Origin: Comamonas sp.
GTDB taxonomy: Bacteria > Pseudomonadota > Gammaproteobacteria > Burkholderiales > Burkholderiaceae_C
DNA length: 12,441 nucleotides
Assembly (NCBI GenBank): GCA_018384835.1
Contig: JAHAYB010000448.1
Span: 1-12,441, forward strand
Reading direction: 5' to 3'
This document shows, in pieces, positions 6,481 through 12,441 of the stretch. Made by a program: the position numbers and the translations under genes. The notes under the pieces are model-generated. The model was not told the DNA's origin. It saw nothing but the letters and a program-made list of their open reading frames with translations, and did no database searches. Numbering within the stretch: the first letter of the stretch is position 1; each line of letters starts with the position of its first letter.

Positions 6481-7325
6481 AGGTGTTCCTTGGGCTGGTG
6501 CGGGGGGGTAGGGAGGGTAGAGGAGGTAGAAGGGCTAGGTGCAGCAGCCATTGGCGTATCCGCCATTTGCAGGCGACTGGCCGTTTGCGCCCAATAGCCT
6601 AGGTGTTGGTGGTCGGTCAAATCGACTTTGAGCGGGGTCATGGCGACATAGCCTTGGGCGGTGGCGTGAAAATCAGTGCCCTCTGCATCGTCCTTGGCAG
6701 CACCGGCGCTGCCTATCCAGTACATCGTCTCGCCCCTGGGGCTTTGCTGGGTAATAACGGGCTGGGCGTTGTGCCTGCGCCCCAGGCGGCAGAGCTTGAT
6801 GCGCCCCATCGCCTCTAGCGGCAGGTTGGGAATGTTGACGTTGAGCAACCAGGCACTGCCCCCCAGTAATTGCTGCTGGCCAATTTGCTGCACGATGTGC
6901 TTGGCCTGCTGGGCGGCGCTGTCTAAATGCCCCCAATCGCGCTCTACCTGCGAGAAGGCAATGGCTGAGATGCCGAACAAATACCCCTCCATGGCCGCGC
7001 CCACCGTGCCCGAGTAAATGGTGTCATCGCCCATATTGGCACCGTTGTTGATGCCCGAGACCACCAAATCAGGCCGGTAGCCAAGCAGCCCCGTCAATGC
7101 GATATGCACACAATCGGCGGGCGTGCCATTGACGTAGCGAAACCCATTACTGGCCTGATGGACATACAGCGGCGAGTGCAAACTCAAGGCATTGGATTTC
7201 GCACTATTGTTATGCTCTGGCGCTATCACCTCGGCCTGCACCCCGTCAATACTGCTTAATGCCTCGTACAGGGCGACAATGCCTGGGGCGCGGTAGCCGT
7301 CATCGTTACAAATCAAAATTTTCAT
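6477..7325 (-). CDS. surE: 5'/3'-nucleotidase SurE
   Basis: SurE is a divalent-metal-dependent phosphatase acting on nucleoside monophosphates and short polyphosphate, linked to stationary-phase survival. The 282-residue product carries the metal-binding start [10 protein letters not shown] (Asp8, Asp9), the [11 protein letters not shown] loop with Ser41 (35-45), NGTPADCVH (66-74) and [20 protein letters not shown] (90-109), all hallmarks of the family. The core ends near residue 250; the last 30 residues are a Pro/Ser/Thr-rich extension. I chose ATG 7325, which gives the canonical SurE N-terminus; the frame continues upstream to 7373 with sequence unlike the family. Only a weak GAG-type ribosome binding site is visible. 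It is the first gene of the minus-strand block and diverges from the GGDEF-like gene across 108 bases. Confidence 0.94.
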   Translation of the reverse strand: MKILICNDDGYRAPGIVALYEALSSIDGVQAEVIAPEHNNSAKSNALSLHSPLYVHQASNGFRYVNGTPADCVHIALTGLLGYRPDLVVSGINNGANMGDDTIYSGTVGAAMEGYLFGISAIAFSQVERDWGHLDSAAQQAKHIVQQIGQQQLLGGSAWLLNVNIPNLPLEAMGRIKLCRLGRRHNAQPVITQQSPRGETMYWIGSAGAAKDDAEGTDFHATAQGYVAMTPLKVDLTDHQHLGYWAQTASRLQMADTPMAAAPSPSTSSTLPTPPHQPKEHL

Positions 7326-7433
7326 ATCTGCTCTATGCCATGAAACACAGCGCTGGCGCACAGCACCTGCCAATGCGCGGATTGTAGAGCCGCCTTAGCC
7401 CGGCATTTTGTCCCTGTACCCCCTTAAATTCGT

Positions 7434-8969
7434 ATGCCTGTACGCACTACCGCCGAGATTGCCCGCCAAACCCTGCAACTGCTGGCCAACCGCCGCCAGC
7501 CCCCCACCCCGCAAAACTACCAAGCGGTGTTTGAAGAGGTAGCCGGGCAAGACCCTTACGAAGCCTTCCCCCAGCGCCGCCTGCGCCATATTGCCAGCCT
7601 GATGCCCTCGCAAACAGCGGGGCAAAAGCTGCTCTCTGCCCAACTGCACCAGGCCATTGAGGGCAAAGACTGGCAGCAACTGCAAGCCACCTTGGTGCAG
7701 TACGCCCACCAAGCGGGGCAAACCGCCCCCTTGCTAACCCCTCACCCAGCGCTGCAAGCGCCTGAAGTGGCGCAAGTGCTGCCCAGCGACTTGGCCGAGC
7801 AGCTTGCGCGTTTGATTGAAAACACCGTCAGCGCCCTGGGCGCAGAAGACCAGCGCACGCAAGACATCTCCTTGCAATTGGTAGATTTTTTGCGCCACGC
7901 CCCCCCGCCCTTGCACACCCTGACGCAAATGCTAGGCAACTACAGCCTGCGCCTGTCTTTTTTAAGCCAAGAGCAAGGCTTGCGCACCCACAGCACCCAG
8001 CAATTGCTGGCTATGGCGGTGCAACACCTGTGCGCCATCGCTAGCGAAGACCCACCGCTGCTGGCACAGGCGCAAAAAGTGACCGAAGCCATGCAGCCCG
8101 CGTGGGATGTCTCGCAACTCGAAGAGATACAACGCCAGCTCAAAAGCCTGCTATTTCGCCATTTTGAGCTGCACACCAGCCAGCAAGAAGCCTACGAGCG
8201 CATCAAAGACTTGCTGGCGCAATACGCCGGGCACATGGCGCAACTGAGCAGCAACAGCCAGCAGCACCAAGAGCAGCTCTCGGGCTGCGCCCAGCAAATT
8301 CAAAGCAGCCAGCACCTAGGGCAACTTGCCCCGCTGCTGCAAAACGTGGTGGACTCCGGTGGCCGCTTGGCTCGCGAGAGCCACCACGCCATGACCGCCT
8401 TGCAAGACCTGCGCGACCAGGCCGAGGCGCAAGAGGCGCAAATCCACCAACTCAGCGCCGCCCTCCAGCGGATGCAAGACACCAGCCGCCACGACCCCAT
8501 GACCGCCGCCCTCAACACCCAGGGCTTTGAAGAGGCGCTGCTGGCCGAGGCCGAGCGCAGCCAGCGCCAAGGCAGCGCCTGGTCTGTGGCCGTGCTACAC
8601 GCCCACCTGCACCCGCAAGACAAAGAGCGCCTGGGGCTGGACGTACACGACTACAGCCTGCGCCACCTCACCTACACCGCCCGCAGTTGCCTGCGCCCAC
8701 AAGACTTGGTGGCACGCACTAGCGAGCAGCATTTGGTACTGCTCCTGCCCCACAGCAACGCCCAGCAAAGCGCCCAAGCCTTGGCACGCTTGCAGCACGA
8801 GCTAGCGCAGCGCCCGTTGCTCTATGGGGATTACCTCATTCCTATCGACATCAGCGCTGGCCTGGTGCAAGCGCTGCCTGCTGACCCGCCCAAAGCCACC
8901 TTGGAACGCGCTGCCCAGGCTTTGCTGCAAGCACTGCGTATGGGCGGGCAAAGGGTGGTGCTGGCTTGA
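7434..8969 (+). CDS. degenerate GGDEF-domain protein, probably without diguanylate cyclase activity
   Basis: The 511-residue product has no obvious membrane segment. Residues 1-340 are Gln/Ala/Leu-rich and largely helical, with a probable coiled coil at about 320-350. A GGDEF fold begins at RHDPMTAALNTQGFEEAL (352-369), the counterpart of the usual RDPLTGLLNRRGF. It continues through RSCLRPQDLVAR (417-428) and VLLLP (435-439) to IDISAGLVQA (471-480). The signature is destroyed: where ARYGGDEF is expected the protein reads ARTSEQHL, so GGDEF is replaced by SEQHL (430-434). The metal-binding Asp of the D-x-D-x-F-K segment is also absent (VLHAHLHPQD, 387-396). It should therefore be a regulatory or scaffold protein, perhaps a c-di-GMP/GTP sensor or simply a partner protein. 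ATG 7434 is the first start after an in-frame TAA; no Shine-Dalgarno sequence is visible. Confidence 0.82.
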   Translation: MPVRTTAEIARQTLQLLANRRQPPTPQNYQAVFEEVAGQDPYEAFPQRRLRHIASLMPSQTAGQKLLSAQLHQAIEGKDWQQLQATLVQYAHQAGQTAPLLTPHPALQAPEVAQVLPSDLAEQLARLIENTVSALGAEDQRTQDISLQLVDFLRHAPPPLHTLTQMLGNYSLRLSFLSQEQGLRTHSTQQLLAMAVQHLCAIASEDPPLLAQAQKVTEAMQPAWDVSQLEEIQRQLKSLLFRHFELHTSQQEAYERIKDLLAQYAGHMAQLSSNSQQHQEQLSGCAQQIQSSQHLGQLAPLLQNVVDSGGRLARESHHAMTALQDLRDQAEAQEAQIHQLSAALQRMQDTSRHDPMTAALNTQGFEEALLAEAERSQRQGSAWSVAVLHAHLHPQDKERLGLDVHDYSLRHLTYTARSCLRPQDLVARTSEQHLVLLLPHSNAQQSAQALARLQHELAQRPLLYGDYLIPIDISAGLVQALPADPPKATLERAAQALLQALRMGGQRVVLA

Positions 8970-8972
8970 GGC

Positions 8973-9000
8973 GAGGGCGGCTTTTGGAGGGCAGCTTTTG
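8973..9000. repeat. 14-base tandem duplication after the GGDEF-like gene
   Basis: GAGGGCGGCTTTTG (8973-8986) is followed directly by GAGGGCAGCTTTTG (8987-9000), identical but for one base. It lies just after the TGA at 8967-8969 in the short gap between two convergent genes. It lacks a hairpin, so it is not a terminator. Confidence 0.85.
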
Positions 9001-9020
9001 GATAACAGGTGCGTGAGTGC

Positions 9021-9041
9021 GCTACTCGCTACTCGCTACTC
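9021..9041. repeat. three tandem 7-base repeats at the end of the EF-hand gene
   Basis: GCTACTC is repeated three times without gaps (9021-9041). The TAG stop of the minus-strand EF-hand gene (complement of 9036-9038) lies in the first copy it meets, so the remaining copies are untranslated. Confidence 0.9.
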
Positions 9042-11318
9042 CTGCGCCGGCGCATCGCCATCGGCTTCAACCGCCTCACCCCCTTCAACGGCCTCTAGAG
9101 CTTCAGCCGCCGTATCCGTATCGGTAGAAGCGGTGGTTGCCTGCACCACTGCTTGGTACTGCATAACCGGGGGCAGCAGGGTATCGAGCCAGCTTTGGCT
9201 CCAGGCGAGCACTGCCAGTAGCACGGCCAGCACAGCACCCAGCAGCCATGGCCACAGGCGGCGATCGGCATAGGGGTCATGCAGGCTGTGCTCTGCCCCA
9301 GGGGGCAGCTGCGCCAGTTGTGACAAAGAGCGCCCCAAAGAGAGATTGATTTTCATACGCCCATTGATGGCCCAGCCACTGGCATCCAAAATCGGCCCCA
9401 GACTGCGCTGGCGCAGCTTGAGCCAGGCAATCAACATACTCGGCCCAGAAATAGCCAGCAGCGCGGCTAGCAAAGCCACAGGAATCCACACCCCCAGCGC
9501 AATAAACTTGCCCAGCACTGCCACCAAAACGGTGCTGATAGAGCCTAGTGCGACCCCCAACGCAGCAACCGTGCCGACATCCACTTTTTTAGGGGTCAGT
9601 GCCTGCACTGTGCTGGCGCTGCCTTGGCCGATGTGGGTGGTTTTGTCCTGCATTTTTTCGGTCACGGCAGCATCTTTGGCTGCGGCGTATTTGGCAACTT
9701 GCTCTTCAACCAGGCGCAGCAGTTTTTTGTAAGGGGCAAAAAATGCCTGCGCTACGCTGGTTGGCTGCTCTATCAAGGCGGTAATGGTGGCATCCCAGTC
9801 CTGCCCCTCGCGGTCATAGAACAATCCCTTGCGCCCGACAAGCAAAAAATCCACATCGCCAGCGGTAAAGGCTGCAACGATGTGGCGCACCTGCTCGCCA
9901 CGGCGGCACTCACAGTAGGCCAGATACACCTTAGACAAACCCGCCAAGGCAGCGTGTGCGCCAGGGTCTTGCACATCAATAGTGAGGTCGCAACTGCGCC
10001 CATCCAGGTACAGCCGCCCGGCCTGAAATATCGCGCCTTGGTGGCTGTAAAAGCCCGAAAAGGAGACAAAGTTGTTGAGCAAGCGCAGCAAGTCACGCTG
10101 CAAGAGGATGAGCTTGTGCAGGCTTTGCAGCGGCGCTTGGTGGGCTTGCTCAGCGCGGTCTTGCTCAATCAGGGCTTGCAGCTCGGCCAACTGGCCACTT
10201 GCTAGCAGGGTTTGCGCTTGGGTTAAGTCCAGGTTTTGCGTGGCTATGGGGGTGCTGGGGCGGGCCGCTAGCCACTGCTGGCAAGGGGCCAGGCGCTGCT
10301 TGAGTTGCTGCCACTGCGTTGCATCCAAACTAGGCAGGGGCTGACCCAGCAGTGCCGTGATGGTGTGTTGCTGCAAGGCTGCTAGCGCCCCAGCCCAGGC
10401 GGGGTTGATGCCTGCGAAGTCCGCCTCTAGCGGTAGTTGCCCTTGGGCGCTAATCGTGGCTAGGGGCAGGGCGGCGATGTCCTCATCAGCCTCGTGCAGC
10501 AGGTGGGCAGCGAGGGCGTTATAGCCCTCTGAGCTGGGGTTGAGTGCATCAGTGGCCTGTGCATCAAAGCGGGCAAGGCGGCAGCGGGCAAAAAAATCAT
10601 CCACCTTGGCTTGCACTTGCTGCAAGGCTTGGGCAGCCGCTTGGGCTTGTTGCGCATCGGCCAAGTCTGCCGTGTGTTGTGCCCCTTGCAGCAGCCACTG
10701 CTCCCAGGCTTGCAGGTCTTGCTGGTATTGCTGCAATTGCTCTTGCCCCAGGCCAGGCTCGCCATCGTGGCCTAGGGATGTTCCGTAAACCTGCATGATG
10801 TCTTGCGCCAGTGCCTGCAACGGGGGCTGATGGGCCAGCGCCTGGGGGGGCAAGATGCCATCGCCATTAAATGGCTGGTTTGCATACTGGGCTTGGTAGT
10901 GCTGCACTTGCGCAAGGCTCAAGGCGCTGGCATCGGCCTGGCCACAGGCTTGCAAAATGCGCTGGGCTTGGGCTAGTAGCGCTGGCCCGTCAGGGTGCTC
11001 TGTGTTGATATGGTGCAGCTGCAATAGCTCTTGGCCGCTGGCCAAGGCATCGGGGGTATTCAAGCGCTCTAAAGCCCACTGGCAGGCTTGTAGAAGTTCT
11101 GGGGCGCGGATGCGGCCATCACCGTTGCTATCAATCAGGTCTAGGCTGGTATGGTCAAACGCTACACCCCGGGTGGGGCAGGCTAGTGCTACCCATAGCT
11201 TTTGGTCGAGTTGGTGCAGATGGGCAATGTCTGCACCACTGCGGATAAGGACTTGGTCAACACCGCCGGCGCGTATGAACTTCCAATGGTGTGCTTGGGA
11301 TGTGGATGGCGTTGGCAT
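9036..11318 (-). CDS. EF-hand, multi-pass membrane protein of unknown function
   Basis: The 760-residue product belongs to a conserved but uncharacterised type of bacterial protein; I recognise the core, not a function. Residues 63-74 are a perfect EF-hand calcium loop (DSNGDGRIRAPE: ligands at D63, N65, D67, E74). A second, degenerate loop is FNGDGILPPQ (150-159). Residues 160-400 are Gln/Ala/Leu-rich helices. The most conserved-looking part is about 400-545: LLQRDLLRLLNNFVSF, AIFQAGRLYLDGRSCDL, YLAYCECRR, FTAGDVDFLLVGRKGLFYDR, DWDATI and APYKKLLRLVEEQVAKYA. Membrane segments are likely at about 583-602, 605-632 and 688-707, followed by an acidic tail ending APAQE. There is no signal peptide. 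I chose ATG 11318, preceded by AGAGAAGAG; the frame extends to 11426 with sequence unlike a protein. It is convergent with the GGDEF-like gene and divergent from the SPOR gene. Confidence 0.85.
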   Translation of the reverse strand: MPTPSTSQAHHWKFIRAGGVDQVLIRSGADIAHLHQLDQKLWVALACPTRGVAFDHTSLDLIDSNGDGRIRAPELLQACQWALERLNTPDALASGQELLQLHHINTEHPDGPALLAQAQRILQACGQADASALSLAQVQHYQAQYANQPFNGDGILPPQALAHQPPLQALAQDIMQVYGTSLGHDGEPGLGQEQLQQYQQDLQAWEQWLLQGAQHTADLADAQQAQAAAQALQQVQAKVDDFFARCRLARFDAQATDALNPSSEGYNALAAHLLHEADEDIAALPLATISAQGQLPLEADFAGINPAWAGALAALQQHTITALLGQPLPSLDATQWQQLKQRLAPCQQWLAARPSTPIATQNLDLTQAQTLLASGQLAELQALIEQDRAEQAHQAPLQSLHKLILLQRDLLRLLNNFVSFSGFYSHQGAIFQAGRLYLDGRSCDLTIDVQDPGAHAALAGLSKVYLAYCECRRGEQVRHIVAAFTAGDVDFLLVGRKGLFYDREGQDWDATITALIEQPTSVAQAFFAPYKKLLRLVEEQVAKYAAAKDAAVTEKMQDKTTHIGQGSASTVQALTPKKVDVGTVAALGVALGSISTVLVAVLGKFIALGVWIPVALLAALLAISGPSMLIAWLKLRQRSLGPILDASGWAINGRMKINLSLGRSLSQLAQLPPGAEHSLHDPYADRRLWPWLLGAVLAVLLAVLAWSQSWLDTLLPPVMQYQAVVQATTASTDTDTAAEALEAVEGGEAVEADGDAPAQE

Positions 11319-11467
11319 AAAAGCTCTTCTCTTAGTCTGGGGCTGACACCGCGAAGCGATACATTGGGCGCTATTGCAGGTTCGAAGGACATCGTTCGTA
11401 AGTGTGCATAAGTGTACGCCTTGCACCTAGGCTGGCACGGCCTACCTAGCCATGCCACAATTTGGCC
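11319..11467. promoter_or_regulatory. divergent intergenic region between the EF-hand and SPOR genes
   Basis: These 149 bases separate two genes transcribed away from each other, so promoters for both must lie here or overlap the gene ends. I cannot pick convincing -35/-10 pairs. Visible structure includes related direct repeats AAGTGTGC and AAGTGTAC near 11399-11416, a TTCGAA palindrome near 11381-11386, and a weak TAGGC/GCCTA inverted repeat near 11429-11445. Confidence 0.4.
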
Positions 11468-12441
11468 ATGTCGCGCTTGAGTCATCACCCCAACCCTTCT
11501 GTTGCCCGCAGTGGCGCTCATACCGGCTTGCTCAGTGGGCTGTACGAACAGGCTATTGGCTCGCAAGGAGCGGCCTATTACACCCCGATTTTTGCCCGCT
11601 TCGATGCCCTCGGTCCCAACAGTCCAAGCTGGAATCACAGCGCCGCCTTCTTCACTTTAGGCTGGTGTGCTTTACGCGGTTTGTGGCGCTGGGCTAGTTG
11701 GTACCTTGGTGCGTGGCTGGCAGTACTGGCTTTGTGGGGATGGGTGCTGCAAGGCCGTGTTTCTGTAGGAGTACAGGCGGCTTTTATGCTGCTGGCTGTG
11801 GCGGCGCTGTGTGCGGTGCCAGGCTTATTGGGCAATCGCTGGTATTACCAAAAAGTGCATCAGCAAGCCTTAGAAGCGCTGGAGCAATCCGATACGCTAG
11901 CGCAGGCCAGTGCTGCATTAGCCGCCCATGCTGTAAGCCCTAAGTATGTGCAAATTATTGCTGCCAGCTATGCCGCTGCGCTCTTGTTCTTAGGCTCTTT
12001 GGGACTGTGGTGGTGGTCTTTGCCTGCGCGGGCACCAACGCCAGCGACAGCGGCTGCGGTTGAGCAGCCAGAACCAGCGCCAACACCAACACCAACGCCA
12101 ACGCCTGAACCAACGGTAGTGCCCGAACCTGAGATTGCAACCCTGCTACCAGCGCCTAGCACTGTGCCGCAGGTAGCGCAGCAGCAACCGTCTTCCCCTC
12201 CCCTGCCCGCCTCCAGTGCTGATGAGTCGCAAGCCACAATCGTTGCCACCGATGCACCCACCCATTTACAAGTGGGGCGGTTTTATATCCATGTAGGCGC
12301 TTATGGCTCTGATGCACGCGCTGACCCTATTGAGCAGCAGGTTCGTAGCATGGGCTACCACGTGCTGCGTGATAGTGGCCGTAACAGTAAGGGGCATTGG
12401 GTGCGCTTGCGTGTCGGTCCTTATAATAGCCACGATGAGGC
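11468..12441 (+). CDS. DUF2628 and SPOR domain membrane protein (3' end outside window)
   Basis: The frame is open from ATG 11468 to the right edge (324 full codons). Residues 24-75 match the DUF2628 pattern, with AYYTPIFARFDALG (36-49) and SWNHSAAFFTLGWCALRGLW (54-73). Membrane segments follow at about 76-95, 98-122 and 162-184. A Pro/Thr/Glu-rich linker (187-265, including PTPTPTPTPEPT) leads to a SPOR domain starting about 270: RFYIHVGAYGSDARADPIEQQ, then HWVRLRVGPYNSHDEA. SPOR domains bind septal peptidoglycan stripped of stem peptides, so the protein probably acts in the inner membrane at or near the division site with SPOR in the periplasm. No clear Shine-Dalgarno sequence precedes the ATG; TTG at 11462 is an alternative start. 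The domain is cut by the window end. Confidence 0.8.
   Translation, partial: MSRLSHHPNPSVARSGAHTGLLSGLYEQAIGSQGAAYYTPIFARFDALGPNSPSWNHSAAFFTLGWCALRGLWRWASWYLGAWLAVLALWGWVLQGRVSVGVQAAFMLLAVAALCAVPGLLGNRWYYQKVHQQALEALEQSDTLAQASAALAAHAVSPKYVQIIAASYAAALLFLGSLGLWWWSLPARAPTPATAAAVEQPEPAPTPTPTPTPEPTVVPEPEIATLLPAPSTVPQVAQQQPSSPPLPASSADESQATIVATDAPTHLQVGRFYIHVGAYGSDARADPIEQQVRSMGYHVLRDSGRNSKGHWVRLRVGPYNSHDE

Noticed and set aside
7326..7373. 16-residue N-terminal extension of surE
   Set aside because: SurE proteins begin at the metal-binding strand (M-K-I-L-I-x-N-D-D-G), which starts exactly at 7325.
11319..11426. 36-residue N-terminal extension of the EF-hand protein
   Set aside because: The sequence is Cys-rich and unlike a protein start. 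ATG 11318 has a purine-rich ribosome binding site.
11452..11697. 81-codon plus-strand frame starting at ATG 11452
   Set aside because: It overlaps the DUF2628/SPOR gene in another frame and has no recognisable features, while the other frame stays open to the window end with clear domains.
12062..12121. CCAACACCAACACCAACGCC-type repeats as a CRISPR or satellite array
   Set aside because: They are in-frame codons for a Pro/Thr linker before the SPOR domain, with irregular units and no spacers.

Overview
The window looks like chromosomal DNA of a betaproteobacterium, probably order Burkholderiales. I infer this from the housekeeping proteins (SurE, Pcm, NlpD, RluD, ScpB, RluB), the GC-rich Ala/Gln/Leu-rich coding sequence, and a DUF2628-plus-SPOR membrane protein of a type I associate with that order. 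Genus cannot be settled from the sequence.

Layout. (1) Positions 1-1200 are an accessory patch. It holds the 3' end of an unrecognised gene, an AT-rich stretch with a possible 54-residue membrane protein, a small hypothetical gene on the minus strand (297-518), and a type II toxin-antitoxin pair (ParD-like antitoxin then ParE-like toxin, start/stop overlapping as ATGA). A near-palindrome sits inside the likely promoter of the pair. (2) A bidirectional hairpin terminator at 1255-1289 separates this patch from core genes. (3) Positions 1315-7325 carry a minus-strand housekeeping block, in transcription order surE, pcm, nlpD, terminator, rluD, scpB, rluB. The first three deal with nucleotide salvage/stress, repair of damaged proteins and activation of cell-wall amidases during division. 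The last three deal with 23S rRNA pseudouridylation and chromosome condensation/segregation. In the well-known surE-pcm-nlpD-rpoS order rpoS follows nlpD; here rluD does, behind a terminator. (4) On the plus strand, divergent from surE, is a 511-residue protein with a badly degenerate GGDEF domain (7434-8969). (5) Convergent with it is a 760-residue EF-hand membrane protein of unknown function (9036-11318, minus). (6) Divergent from that, running off the right edge, is a DUF2628/SPOR membrane protein (11468 onward, plus).

The most interesting items are the EF-hand membrane protein and its divergent SPOR neighbour, the catalytically disabled GGDEF protein, the toxin-antitoxin locus with its downstream small gene, the absence of rpoS after nlpD, and the terminator placed only 18 bases before the rluD start. 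I see no CRISPR array, tRNA, rRNA, prophage, transposase or insertion-sequence ends. No gene-free stretch exceeds about 300 bases.
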